This document shows, one piece after another, positions 53,799 through 61,661 of a DNA stretch of 64,000 nt; the stretch's first letter is position 1; every line of letters starts with the position of its first letter. Source of the stretch: Saprospiraceae bacterium (GTDB lineage: Bacteria; Bacteroidota; Bacteroidia; Chitinophagales; Saprospiraceae). The translations under genes were made by a program, and so were the position numbers. Location of the stretch: contig JADJLG010000001.1 of assembly GCA_016710235.1 (NCBI GenBank), positions 919,501 through 983,500 of the forward strand, given 5' to 3'. Under the pieces are notes generated by a model, which saw only the letters and a program-made list of their open reading frames with translations, did no database searches and was not told the DNA's origin.

Positions 53799-55004
53799 TT
53801 ACTCATCATTTTCTTTAGTTGGGTGTAACATTTCAAACATTTTTATTAAAGCACTCACAACAACTTTAAAAAACTCAAGGTCGGAAATATCATTTGGTGA
53901 ATCAAGTCGTTCTTTGCAGGACGAATATCTTTTATCAAAACTTGTGTCAGATAAATGTCCATGTAGTTGCCGTAAATCATTAACCACAAAAAGTGGTGTA
54001 ACAATCTTGTCAGCGTTTTCAATTTTTTGAAAATGCTGAATGAAAAGCGAAAACAGTTTTAAACTTCTAAAGGGTTTGCCGTCTTTTTCAAGGTCTGATG
54101 TTGTCAGCCCGTTAGCCAGTAACAGGTTTCTAATTTCTGTTTGTTCAAGATTTTCAACTATCAGTTTGTCAAGTTTAAGATATGCCTCAAAGATTTGATT
54201 TCTGTCATCAAGTATTGGGTGTTTGTAGTAAGCAATCACCGCATCAATGTCAAGTTTGGAAAGATTAATTTTAAAGTCATTCTTTATTTTATGCTCAAAC
54301 TCACTTTTGATATTGAACAGTCTATACTCATTATCTGATTTTTGAAATGCATCCTTAATTGAAAATGGATTTTGGCTGAAATAAAATTTAGAAACTATGT
54401 CGTGGTCAGATGGAACATTTGATGCTTGAAATCTTTTAAGGTGTGGTTTCATTTCGTCTTCTTCAAAATCTTCTGAAAGGTCGCCAAGCCACTTAAATAT
54501 TTTTCCATTCCTATTTATACCAAATCCCCAATTAAACATTCTCTCTCCTTTGTGATATATGTTACCCGAAGAAAAAGAGTAAAGCTTTACAGAATAGTCA
54601 GGATGGTTGTTGTAATAAAGCAAAATGTCTTTGTCAAAGAAAACCGGTGTTAAATAACCATCATCGTGTTCACGATAAATTCCGGGTATCAAATAATAGT
54701 CCCGAGAGTCATAGTCAAAACCCAAATGGTCGTAGTAAGTAAATTTTCTTTGAGGGTCAAGTTTGGAAAAAATGTATTTCAAATCCATGTCAAAGAATTC
54801 TCCGTCATTAATGGTCGGCATAATTTCATCTTTGAATTTCATGCATTGCTCTTGTGGAACTTGACAGTCATGTTGTCCACAAGATTTGCACATAAAAACT
54901 GGAAGTTTTACCCCAAAACCTTTGTTGCCTTCTTCAAAACGAACTCCGATATACTCAAGGTATCTGAATTCGTCACAGTTCGGACATTGTAATGGATGTT
55001 TCAT
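53799..55004 (-). CDS. Zinc-ribbon cassette protein, unknown function
   Basis: A 401-residue protein and the first cassette of the array. The N-terminus holds two CxxC pairs, CPNCDEF at residue 6 and CKSCGQHDC near residue 39, forming a zinc-ribbon-like module. A middle region (about 60-190) is rich in aromatic residues (FTYYDHLGFDYDSRDYYLIP). The C-terminal half is helical (VIAYYKHPILDDRNQIFEAYL; LKLFSLFIQHFQKIEN) and recalls HEPN-like bundles, but no RxxxxH motif is convincing. Family not recognised. Cassette ends match (GTTGTGCG / CGCACAAC). Confidence 0.65.
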   Translation of the reverse strand: MKHPLQCPNCDEFRYLEYIGVRFEEGNKGFGVKLPVFMCKSCGQHDCQVPQEQCMKFKDEIMPTINDGEFFDMDLKYIFSKLDPQRKFTYYDHLGFDYDSRDYYLIPGIYREHDDGYLTPVFFDKDILLYYNNHPDYSVKLYSFSSGNIYHKGERMFNWGFGINRNGKIFKWLGDLSEDFEEDEMKPHLKRFQASNVPSDHDIVSKFYFSQNPFSIKDAFQKSDNEYRLFNIKSEFEHKIKNDFKINLSKLDIDAVIAYYKHPILDDRNQIFEAYLKLDKLIVENLEQTEIRNLLLANGLTTSDLEKDGKPFRSLKLFSLFIQHFQKIENADKIVTPLFVVNDLRQLHGHLSDTSFDKRYSSCKERLDSPNDISDLEFFKVVVSALIKMFEMLHPTKENDE

Positions 55005-55075
55005 TTTTTGACTATCAGTTTATGTTCTAAATTTTCATGTTTGCAATGTCGCCATAGAATGACGCACAACATCTT

Positions 55076-55131
55076 TATCTACGCCATAAAATATATACGC
55101 CATATGGCGTATATATTTTATGGCGTAGATA
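55076..55131. repeat. 56-bp perfect palindrome at the array head
   Basis: The sequence from 55076 to 55103 is the exact inverse complement of 55104 to 55131, with no loop; the centre is CGCCAT|ATGGCG and the outer arms TATCTACGCC/GGCGTAGATA. It lies 5 bp outside the first cassette (boundary at 55070), where attI would be expected. No T-run follows. It could be a transcription terminator, a recombination site remnant or a small mobile palindrome. Confidence 0.85.
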
Positions 55132-55430
55132 TCTTCTATGTGACCAGGGTTTCCTTTCATTTTTAAGGGCGGTTTGAGCTTTGGCAAGCAAATATAAGGA
55201 GGATTTTGTCCCATTTTGCCGGGTGGATTCAGGATTATTTTCTCAGACTTCTTTCCTTCGAGTGAGCCGGCCGGAGAGCTGCGCAGCAGGTCAGCCGCAG
55301 CCGGCTGACGGAGCGAAGAGCGAACCACGCAGGACGGCGACCCCAAGGACTTCGTACGCAGGGGGCACTCCCGGCTAAATATGCCTTTTCTATCGAAATC
55401 TTTGCCACGAGGCCGACGAACAGACTAAGC
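55132..55430. other. Gene-free stretch with GC-rich segment
   Basis: Non-coding. From about 55250 to 55375 the sequence becomes strikingly GC-rich and contains GC palindromes (for example CAGCCGGCTG and GCCGGCCGG). It reads open in several frames but looks like none of the known families; an interspersed genomic repeat is the likeliest explanation. Confidence 0.5.
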
Positions 55431-56156
55431 TCATAGACAGTGTCGGATGCCTTTCGCAGTGTCATACTCGTTGATCTCAGGGCTGATGAAAGGTATCCCC
55501 AGGTTCATCCCCCGCATGATCAACAACAATCCCAATACCAGCAAAACATACGGCACACTCCGCTGAAATATCCGCCCCACACTCGCAGGCAATCTCCTGC
55601 CTAAAAACATCAGTGTCCACATCAGTGGCACCGTACCGACCCCAAAGCCCATCATCACCGCTGCCGAAGAGAAGTACCTGCCCGTTGACAAAGCCGTCAC
55701 CAGAGCCACATAAACCAGCCCACAGGGCAAAAATCCATTGGCGATGCCAAGACTCAGGTACTTGCCCGGGCTTTCTTTGCCGCTCAGGAGGCCTGAGATC
55801 TTCCGGCTGACGCCTTCGTACAAGCCCTCCAGCAGCACGATATGTCGCACTTGCCTGAACTGCATCACAGCAATACCCAGTATAATCAATCCCGACCCGA
55901 TCGACAGCCACCTTTGGAGGTTGTATAGTGCAAAACTGAAGCCGATGATTCCCATACCGAGGCCGATCGCAGTGTAGCTCATTACTCTGCCTGCATTGTA
56001 TAGCAAAATCTTGATCACCGCAAAACGCATCCCTCGGCCTTGTACGACAGGTAGTGACAAAGCCAGAGGCCCACACATCCCAACGCAATGTAAACTCCCC
56101 AGGATCCCTATGCCAAATCCGGCCAGAAACGCCTTCCAGAGTATCGCTAGTTCCAA
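55431..56156 (-). CDS. UreH2/TauE-SafE-like membrane protein of the cco operon
   Basis: About 241 residues from a TTG at 56156, overlapping the FixH stop. Six-helix inner-membrane protein with FLAGFGIGILGSLHCVGMCGPLA, the characteristic motif with Cys-x4-Cys, and LGIANGFLPCGLVYVALVTA, its second-half counterpart. Family members near cbb3 operons are thought to handle copper or thiols for oxidase assembly. A longer frame to 56258 would overlap FixH by 112 bp and lacks similarity, so the exact start is uncertain. It ends the operon. Confidence 0.82.
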   Translation of the reverse strand: MELAILWKAFLAGFGIGILGSLHCVGMCGPLALSLPVVQGRGMRFAVIKILLYNAGRVMSYTAIGLGMGIIGFSFALYNLQRWLSIGSGLIILGIAVMQFRQVRHIVLLEGLYEGVSRKISGLLSGKESPGKYLSLGIANGFLPCGLVYVALVTALSTGRYFSSAAVMMGFGVGTVPLMWTLMFLGRRLPASVGRIFQRSVPYVLLVLGLLLIMRGMNLGIPFISPEINEYDTAKGIRHCL

Positions 56157-56593
56157 ATTTGTATTTCTTGTTCTTTGTAATATTTCTCTCCTGCTGCGGT
56201 CCAGGACAGTCTCATTTTGTAAGAGCCATTCTTCAACGCGTTTAGAGGAATGAGACACAAACCCGCAGCATCTGGTTGGAGAGCGATCTTGTGATCCGCT
56301 GCTCCGTCATTGAGGTGTAGAAGTTCAAGCTCCCCTCCTCTGAAATCTTGCAATTGTGCTGTAGGTATGTAGATCGCAATATGATCCGGAGCCACTTTTA
56401 GCAAGCTGTCTTGAGGTAGCTGTTCGTAGCGCCGGGATGCGTCGATGAGCTGCTGATACTGGATTTCCTTCTCATAGTAATTGGCGTCCATCATTTCGTT
56501 CGTCTGTCGCATAGCTACATACACCATCCCAGCCATGATGGCGAGAAACAAGATGATCACCAAGGCGATCGTCGTACCCCAATTCCACTTCAT
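56147..56593 (-). CDS. ccoH: FixH/CcoH-family protein
   Basis: A 148-residue membrane-anchored protein of the FixH family, needed for assembly or stability of cbb3 oxidase. One N-terminal helix (TTIALVIILFLAIMAGMVYV) is followed by the family segment MMDANYYEKEIQYQQLIDAS and a beta-sandwich domain ending SYKMRLSWTAAGEKYYKEQE. It sits between ccoG and the UreH2-like gene, as in other Bacteroidota cco operons. Confidence 0.88.
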   Translation of the reverse strand: MKWNWGTTIALVIILFLAIMAGMVYVAMRQTNEMMDANYYEKEIQYQQLIDASRRYEQLPQDSLLKVAPDHIAIYIPTAQLQDFRGGELELLHLNDGAADHKIALQPDAAGLCLIPLNALKNGSYKMRLSWTAAGEKYYKEQEIQIWN

Positions 56594-56631
56594 TGTCTTT
56601 CTTTTTTCATGTACTCCGGCTCACAGCCGAA

Positions 56632-58035
56632 TCAATTGAATGGTCCCAAAAACTTGGTTTTGACCGTTTGTAGCTTTTCTTCTCCTGAGTACACTTCTAT
56701 CTTGATCGGCGTACTGTGCAGCTTGACCTGATCCTTGGGGATCTCGAGGAAGAATGTGACGTCGGTGATGGCTTCTTTTTTGAGCACAATGCCATCTACA
56801 CCAACGTACTTGAAGTTGCCGTCAAATCCCTGTACTTTCAGGCTTACAGGCATTTCTTTCTTTGTCTTGTTGATGATTTTTGCTTCAAAGAGGTTGCTGA
56901 TTTTTTGATCTTGGGTCTCTTGATAAAGTTGACCTTTCACTCTGGAGATATAGGTATCTACTGACTTGCGCGTGGCCACAAAAGCACTCATGACAACGAT
57001 CAGGAGCATAAGTAGTCCGGTATAAGCTTTCATCCTGGTGTTGAAATGAAACTTCACACCGGTCTTCAACTCGTTCTCAGAGGCATAGCGGATCAGGCCT
57101 CTGTCTAAGTGAACCGCATCCATGACCTCATTGCAGGCATCGATACAAGCCGCACAACCAACACACTCCATCTGCAGACCGTTGCGGATATCGATACCCG
57201 TAGGACAGACCTGGACGCACTTCAGACAGTTGATACAATCACCCTCTGTACGCTCCACATTCTTGCGAAACTTAGCTCGCGGTTCACCGCGCTTGTAGTC
57301 ATAGGCGATCTGCATCGTATCCTTGTCAAACATCACTCCCTGAAGTCTGCCATAAGGACAAATTGTCGTGCAGACGATATCTCTCACAAAGGCGAACACA
57401 CCATAGAACAGTAATGAAAAAAACAAAATACCGGAAAACAATCCGATATGATCTCCCAGTGGTTCTGAATAGAATTTCCCGATTTCGTCCACTCCCACGA
57501 TATAAGCCAGAAAGACGTGTGTGATCAGGACGGCGATCAGAAAGTACAGCAGATGCTTGACCGTTTTTTTCCAGATTTTCTCACCGGTCCAAGGACCATC
57601 GTTGAGCTTGCGTTGTTGAGAAGGAGATCCTTCTATCAGCCATTCGATAGGTCTGTAGATGAACTCCATGAACACCGTCTGGGGGCAGACCCACCCGCAG
57701 AAAAGTCGTCCATAAATCACTGTAAACAATACGATAAAAATGATCATGGTGATCATTCCCAGGGCAAATATGAAAAAATCCTGGGGCCAGAATATCTTGC
57801 TGAACAGGATAAATTTGCCTTGGACCAGATTGATCAACATCAGCGGATTACCGTTGACCTTGATGAATGGCACCAGTATAAAAAATGCCAAGTACAGAAC
57901 CGCAAATACGATTCTGTACTTGTACCATTTGCCTGAGGGTTTTAATGCGTAAACCCAGTTTCTTTTTCCGGATGCATTGACCGTACTGATCCGGTCCCGG
58001 AATGAATCTTCGTGATGACTATCGCTCTCTTTCAA
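56632..58035 (-). CDS. ccoG: Cytochrome oxidase accessory protein CcoG
   Basis: A 467-residue polyferredoxin-like membrane protein that reduces copper for cbb3 oxidase assembly. Several N-terminal helices carry LFCGWVCPQTVFMEFIYRPI and CTTICPYGRLQGVMFD, then a two-cluster ferredoxin domain CINCLKCVQVCPTGIDI and CVGCAACIDACNEVMD. A C-terminal Ig-like domain (IgFixG) begins near residue 350. All cluster cysteines are present. It starts 5 bp after ccoP. Confidence 0.94.
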   Translation of the reverse strand: MKESDSHHEDSFRDRISTVNASGKRNWVYALKPSGKWYKYRIVFAVLYLAFFILVPFIKVNGNPLMLINLVQGKFILFSKIFWPQDFFIFALGMITMIIFIVLFTVIYGRLFCGWVCPQTVFMEFIYRPIEWLIEGSPSQQRKLNDGPWTGEKIWKKTVKHLLYFLIAVLITHVFLAYIVGVDEIGKFYSEPLGDHIGLFSGILFFSLLFYGVFAFVRDIVCTTICPYGRLQGVMFDKDTMQIAYDYKRGEPRAKFRKNVERTEGDCINCLKCVQVCPTGIDIRNGLQMECVGCAACIDACNEVMDAVHLDRGLIRYASENELKTGVKFHFNTRMKAYTGLLMLLIVVMSAFVATRKSVDTYISRVKGQLYQETQDQKISNLFEAKIINKTKKEMPVSLKVQGFDGNFKYVGVDGIVLKKEAITDVTFFLEIPKDQVKLHSTPIKIEVYSGEEKLQTVKTKFLGPFN

Positions 58036-58040
58036 GAATT

Positions 58041-59153
58041 TTATTTTTTAGCAGTACTGTCTGCTGCTACAGGTGCAGCAGCTTCAGGAGCAGCTTCCTC
58101 TTTATACACCTCTCCCTGCGGCTCTTTGGCATTCGGCGGATTCGAACCCTTGATGGATTTGATAAAGCTGGTCACCTGGGACATTTCATTGGCTGACATC
58201 TGATCTTTCCATGAGATCATCCCTTTTTCAGGCCATCCGTATTTGATTGATTTGAATATATCTTTTATTGAACCTCCATGAATCCAATGGTCGTCTGTCA
58301 AATTTGGGCCTACACCTCCAGGCATCGATCCTCCATGAGCCTGGTGACATGCTGCGCACTTTTCCGCAAAGGTTTTTTTACCCATTTCTATATCGGCTGC
58401 AGACATCATAACAACAGTGTTTTCGTCGATTTGGTTTTTCTGTCCTGAGAGTCTTGACTGATCCATTTTTGTTGCCAGAGCCATTTCATTTTCATACTCT
58501 TCGATCATGAGCGGAGCAGCATGTACATAGTGGTATCGGTACATATAGACCATTGCAAAAATGATCGACGCTATAAAGGTCGTCGTAAACCAAGGAGGCG
58601 TGATATTGTCCAACTCTTTAATGCCATCATAATTATGTCCAAGGTCGATCTTGGCCTCATCTGACATAGGTCTGAATGCATTGATCTTTTCCCACAAACC
58701 CGCTTGTTCGACATAGTCTTCTCTCACGTAGTGAGGCATCAACAATCGGTTTACCTGCATGGCAAAAAATACGATCAGAATAATCTCTATGAATATAATG
58801 ATGAGCAATATCCAGGACTGTGTATTGATTGCAGAAAAGAATGAAGGCTGTTCCACCACAGCAGTTTGAGCTTGCGCAATTTGAGAAGCCAGTATCAGGG
58901 CTAACAAAGCACTCAGTTTTTTATGCTCGCCGGTGATTTTGCTTTGAATGTCTTTTTTAGAAAGATTGACAAATACTTTGCTGACATAAATTAAAGGCAA
59001 AAACAATAAACACGCAATGACAAACAACACAAATGTCATATCCAGTGAAGGTGCTTTCGCCGGCTCAGCCGCTGCTGTCTGTGCTTGGACAAGCAAGGGC
59101 ATCATCGCAGGTAGAAGCAGAACTATCTTTTTTATAAAATTGAAGGATTTCAT
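58041..59153 (-). CDS. ccoP: cbb3 oxidase subunit III (CcoP), single haem
   Basis: A 370-residue subunit with an N-terminal signal-like segment (IVLLLPAMMPLLVQAQ), two membrane-helix regions, the conserved DLGHNYDGIKELDNITPPWF-type stretch (DGIKELDNITPPWFTTTF) and one cytochrome c domain: FAEKCAACHQAHGGS (CxxCH), GVGPNLTDDHW and the distal Met in WKDQMSANEM. Proteobacterial CcoP usually has two haems; this protein has one, as in other Bacteroidota. It delivers electrons to CcoN through CcoO. Confidence 0.92.
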   Translation of the reverse strand: MKSFNFIKKIVLLLPAMMPLLVQAQTAAAEPAKAPSLDMTFVLFVIACLLFLPLIYVSKVFVNLSKKDIQSKITGEHKKLSALLALILASQIAQAQTAVVEQPSFFSAINTQSWILLIIIFIEIILIVFFAMQVNRLLMPHYVREDYVEQAGLWEKINAFRPMSDEAKIDLGHNYDGIKELDNITPPWFTTTFIASIIFAMVYMYRYHYVHAAPLMIEEYENEMALATKMDQSRLSGQKNQIDENTVVMMSAADIEMGKKTFAEKCAACHQAHGGSMPGGVGPNLTDDHWIHGGSIKDIFKSIKYGWPEKGMISWKDQMSANEMSQVTSFIKSIKGSNPPNAKEPQGEVYKEEAAPEAAAPVAADSTAKK

Positions 59154-59183
59154 TTTTTTAATATTTGATGAATTTCGAAATAT

Positions 59184-59363
59184 TTAGTTTTTGTTTTCCG
59201 GTTGATCATCCAAAGGGATTCTTTCCATATGTTCTATTTCATTATTGCTGATCCTGAATATCATGTAGATGACATATGAAAAAACAAGAATAAAAAGCAA
59301 CAAGGAGATAATCGGATATATACTGACTCCGGTGATCTTTTCCAGATAAGTACCAAATTTCAT
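59184..59363 (-). CDS. ccoQ: CcoQ-like small subunit
   Basis: A 59-residue protein with one membrane helix (YPIISLLLFILVFSYVIYMI) followed by FRISNNEIEHMERIPLDDQ, the pattern of FixQ/CcoQ proteins. Position between ccoNO and ccoP is the standard place. It probably stabilises the oxidase. The gene is short and easily missed. A GAGA before the ATG may serve as ribosome binding site. Confidence 0.8.
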   Translation of the reverse strand: MKFGTYLEKITGVSIYPIISLLLFILVFSYVIYMIFRISNNEIEHMERIPLDDQPENKN

Positions 59364-59379
59364 TTTCTCTTAATTTAAA

Positions 59380-61500
59380 TTATTTGTCTGAAAGTTTGAT
59401 ATCCTTACCCAATCTCTGCAAATAAGCGATCAAGGCTACGATTTCCTTGCCTTTTTCGATTTCGATCTTATTTTCTTTGAGACTATTTGCAATGCTGGCA
59501 GCTTGCTTGTCTATGTCATCGTTTGCTATGCTTTCGTATCCTTCAGGATAAGGGACGCCGAGCTTTCTCATCGCATGGATCTTAGACATAGTCGTTCCTT
59601 TGTCCAGGTCTGTAGTAAACAAGAAAGGATAAGATGGCATGATCGAACCCGGTGCCATAGAGCTCGGTTCCAACATATGGTTGAAATGCCATGCGTCATT
59701 GTATTTTCCACCTATACGTGCAAGGTCCGGTCCTGTGCGCTTGCTACCCCACTGGAACGGGTGGTCATAAACGAATTCGCCTGCTTTGGAATAGTCTCCG
59801 TATCGTTTCACTTCATAGCGGAATGGTCGGATCATCTGTGAGTGGCAGTTGTAACAACCTTCGCGAATATAAATATCGCGTCCTTGAAGTTCAAGTGGCG
59901 TATAAGGTTTTACAGATGTAATGGTCGGAATATTTTCTTTGATCAAAAAAGTCGGGATCAATTCTACCAATCCTCCAATAGCTACCAAAACCAAACTGGT
60001 TACCAACATCAACAATGGTTTGCGCTCGATAAATGAGTGCCAGAAGCTGTTTGGGCCAGGATTATAATTCTTTGCCAATGCCGGTGCTTCTGCGGTTTCG
60101 GTTTCCACAAATTTGCCGGATTTAGCAGTTTTAATCAAATTGTAAACCATGATGAGCACTCCCACCAGGAAGATCGTACCCCCTATAGCTCTGATGATAT
60201 AAAATGGAACCACAGTCTGGACGATATCTATAAACTGATATTGCAACTGACCTTCTGGAGTGAATGCCTTCATCATGAAGTAGGATCTGAACGCGCTCCA
60301 ATACATCGGAATCGCATACAAAATGATACCCAATGTGCCTATCCAGAAGTGTGTAGAAGCTAGTTTTTGGGAATATAATTTAGTATTGAATAGTCTCGGG
60401 AACAACCAATACAACATACCGAAAGTCATGAATCCGTTCCATCCCAAAGCGCCGATATGTACGTGTGCCACTGTCCAGTCGCTGTAATGGGAGATGGCAT
60501 TGACATTCTTCAATGACAACATCGGACCTTCGAAGGTACTCATACCGTAACATGTCACCGCTACCACAAAAAACTTGAGTACCGGATCTTCTCTTACCTT
60601 ATCCCATGCTCCCCGAAGTGTGAACAAACCGTTGAGCATACCTCCCCAGCTCGGAAGGATCAACATGATCGAAAACACCGTACCCAGGGACTGCGCCCAG
60701 TCAGGTAGTGCTGTGTAAAGCAAGTGATGTGGTCCGGCCCAGATATAAATGAATATCAAACTCCAAAAGTGTACTATACTCAAGCGGTACGAATAAACCG
60801 GTCTGTCTGCCGCTTTTGGCAGGAAGTAGTACATTAGTCCCAGATAGGGTGTGGTGAGGAAGAAAGCTACCGCATTGTGGCCGTACCACCACTGAACGAG
60901 GGCATCTTGCACTCCGGCATACCAGCTATAACTTTTGAACAAATTGACAGGAATTTCAAAAGAGTTCACGATGTGCAGCATTGCTACTGTCACCCACGAA
61001 GCGATAAAGAACCAGATGGCTACATAAAGGTGTCTTTCCCTCCTGGTGAGGATGGTCCCAAACATATTGATACCAAATACCACCCAGATTAAAGTGATGA
61101 GGATATCTATCGGCCATTCCAACTCGGCGTATTCCTTACCTGTGGTAATACCGCTCAACAATGTGACCGCCGCCAGAACGATAATCAGCTGCCAGCCCCA
61201 AAAGTGAATCTTGCCCAGAGTATTGCTCCACATTTCTGTTTTGAGCAATCTCGGCAGGGAATAATATACCGCTGTAAAAATACCGTTGCCCACAAAGGCA
61301 AAGATCACAGCGTTGGTATGTACAGGACGGAGTCTGCCAAAAGCCAGATGAGGCAAATACTCGCTGAAATTGAGCACCGGAAAAGCCAGCTGAAAGGCGG
61401 CTATGACGCCCAATAACATCCCTACAACTCCCCAGGTGATGGTTGCTATCGCAAACAGCTTGGGAAGCTTGTTGTCGTAAATAAATCTTTCATTATTCAT
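59380..61500 (-). CDS. ccoNO: cbb3 oxidase subunits I and II fused (CcoNO)
   Basis: A 706-residue fusion. Residues 1 to about 480 are CcoN: LRPVHTNAVIFAF (haem ligand), VQWWYGHNAVAFF (CuB/His-Tyr), WAGPHHLLYTALP and TVAHVHIGALGWNGF (haem ligands), with 12 or more helices. A linker (ETETAEAPALAKNYNPGPN) leads to CcoO: a helix (LMLVTSLVLVAIGGLVE), then the haem c site EGCYNCHSQMIRPFRYEVK and a distal Met in PSSMAPGSIMPSYPF. It reduces oxygen and pumps protons under low oxygen. The fusion is common in Bacteroidota. Confidence 0.95.
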   Translation of the reverse strand: MNNERFIYDNKLPKLFAIATITWGVVGMLLGVIAAFQLAFPVLNFSEYLPHLAFGRLRPVHTNAVIFAFVGNGIFTAVYYSLPRLLKTEMWSNTLGKIHFWGWQLIIVLAAVTLLSGITTGKEYAELEWPIDILITLIWVVFGINMFGTILTRRERHLYVAIWFFIASWVTVAMLHIVNSFEIPVNLFKSYSWYAGVQDALVQWWYGHNAVAFFLTTPYLGLMYYFLPKAADRPVYSYRLSIVHFWSLIFIYIWAGPHHLLYTALPDWAQSLGTVFSIMLILPSWGGMLNGLFTLRGAWDKVREDPVLKFFVVAVTCYGMSTFEGPMLSLKNVNAISHYSDWTVAHVHIGALGWNGFMTFGMLYWLFPRLFNTKLYSQKLASTHFWIGTLGIILYAIPMYWSAFRSYFMMKAFTPEGQLQYQFIDIVQTVVPFYIIRAIGGTIFLVGVLIMVYNLIKTAKSGKFVETETAEAPALAKNYNPGPNSFWHSFIERKPLLMLVTSLVLVAIGGLVELIPTFLIKENIPTITSVKPYTPLELQGRDIYIREGCYNCHSQMIRPFRYEVKRYGDYSKAGEFVYDHPFQWGSKRTGPDLARIGGKYNDAWHFNHMLEPSSMAPGSIMPSYPFLFTTDLDKGTTMSKIHAMRKLGVPYPEGYESIANDDIDKQAASIANSLKENKIEIEKGKEIVALIAYLQRLGKDIKLSDK

Positions 61501-61661
61501 GCTTCATTATTTTTATTGGTTGTTTTATTTTCAAATAATATGCGTTGTGCCGGGCTTTTCTCATCGTCGTACTGTCCGTCTTTGACACTCCACAAAAAAG
61601 CAGCCAGGAATCCTCCCGAAATCAACATACTGATGATCAATAGTAGAATCACAACATTCAT
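61497..61661 (-). CDS. ccoS: CcoS, cbb3 oxidase maturation protein
   Basis: A 54-residue protein that starts MNVVILLLIISMLISGGFLA, with one membrane helix and the conserved AFLWSVKDGQYDDEKSPAQR tail, which identifies CcoS. CcoS is needed for cofactor insertion into cbb3 oxidase. Both ends overlap neighbours by 4 bp (ATGA with ccoI upstream and with ccoNO downstream), giving tight translational coupling. Confidence 0.92.
   Translation of the reverse strand: MNVVILLLIISMLISGGFLAAFLWSVKDGQYDDEKSPAQRILFENKTTNKNNEA

Larger units (their letters stand above)
38811..55070 (-). other. Integron cassette array without integrase (CALIN type)
   Basis: Cassettes are read on the - strand, each ending with an attC-like site. 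For most cassettes the first 6-10 bases after the preceding site are the exact complement of the box opening the cassette's own attC: on the + strand GTTATGGGAG...CTCCCATAAC (38915/39406), GTTATGC...GCATAAC, GTTATGTGCC...GGCACATAAC, GTTAGGC...GCCTAAC, GTTGGTGGC...GCCACCAAC, GTTATCAA...TTGATAAC, GTTGTGCG...CGCACAAC. That is the expected result of G^TT cassette insertion. No integrase gene is present in the window; the promoter-proximal (right) end meets a 56-bp palindrome and then core genes. Confidence 0.85.

Noticed and set aside
55035..55465. Two overlapping - strand frames (103 and 76 codons) in the GC-rich patch
   Set aside because: Run through the 56-bp palindrome or the GC-rich block with low-complexity Arg/Ser/Pro composition; better explained as a repeat.
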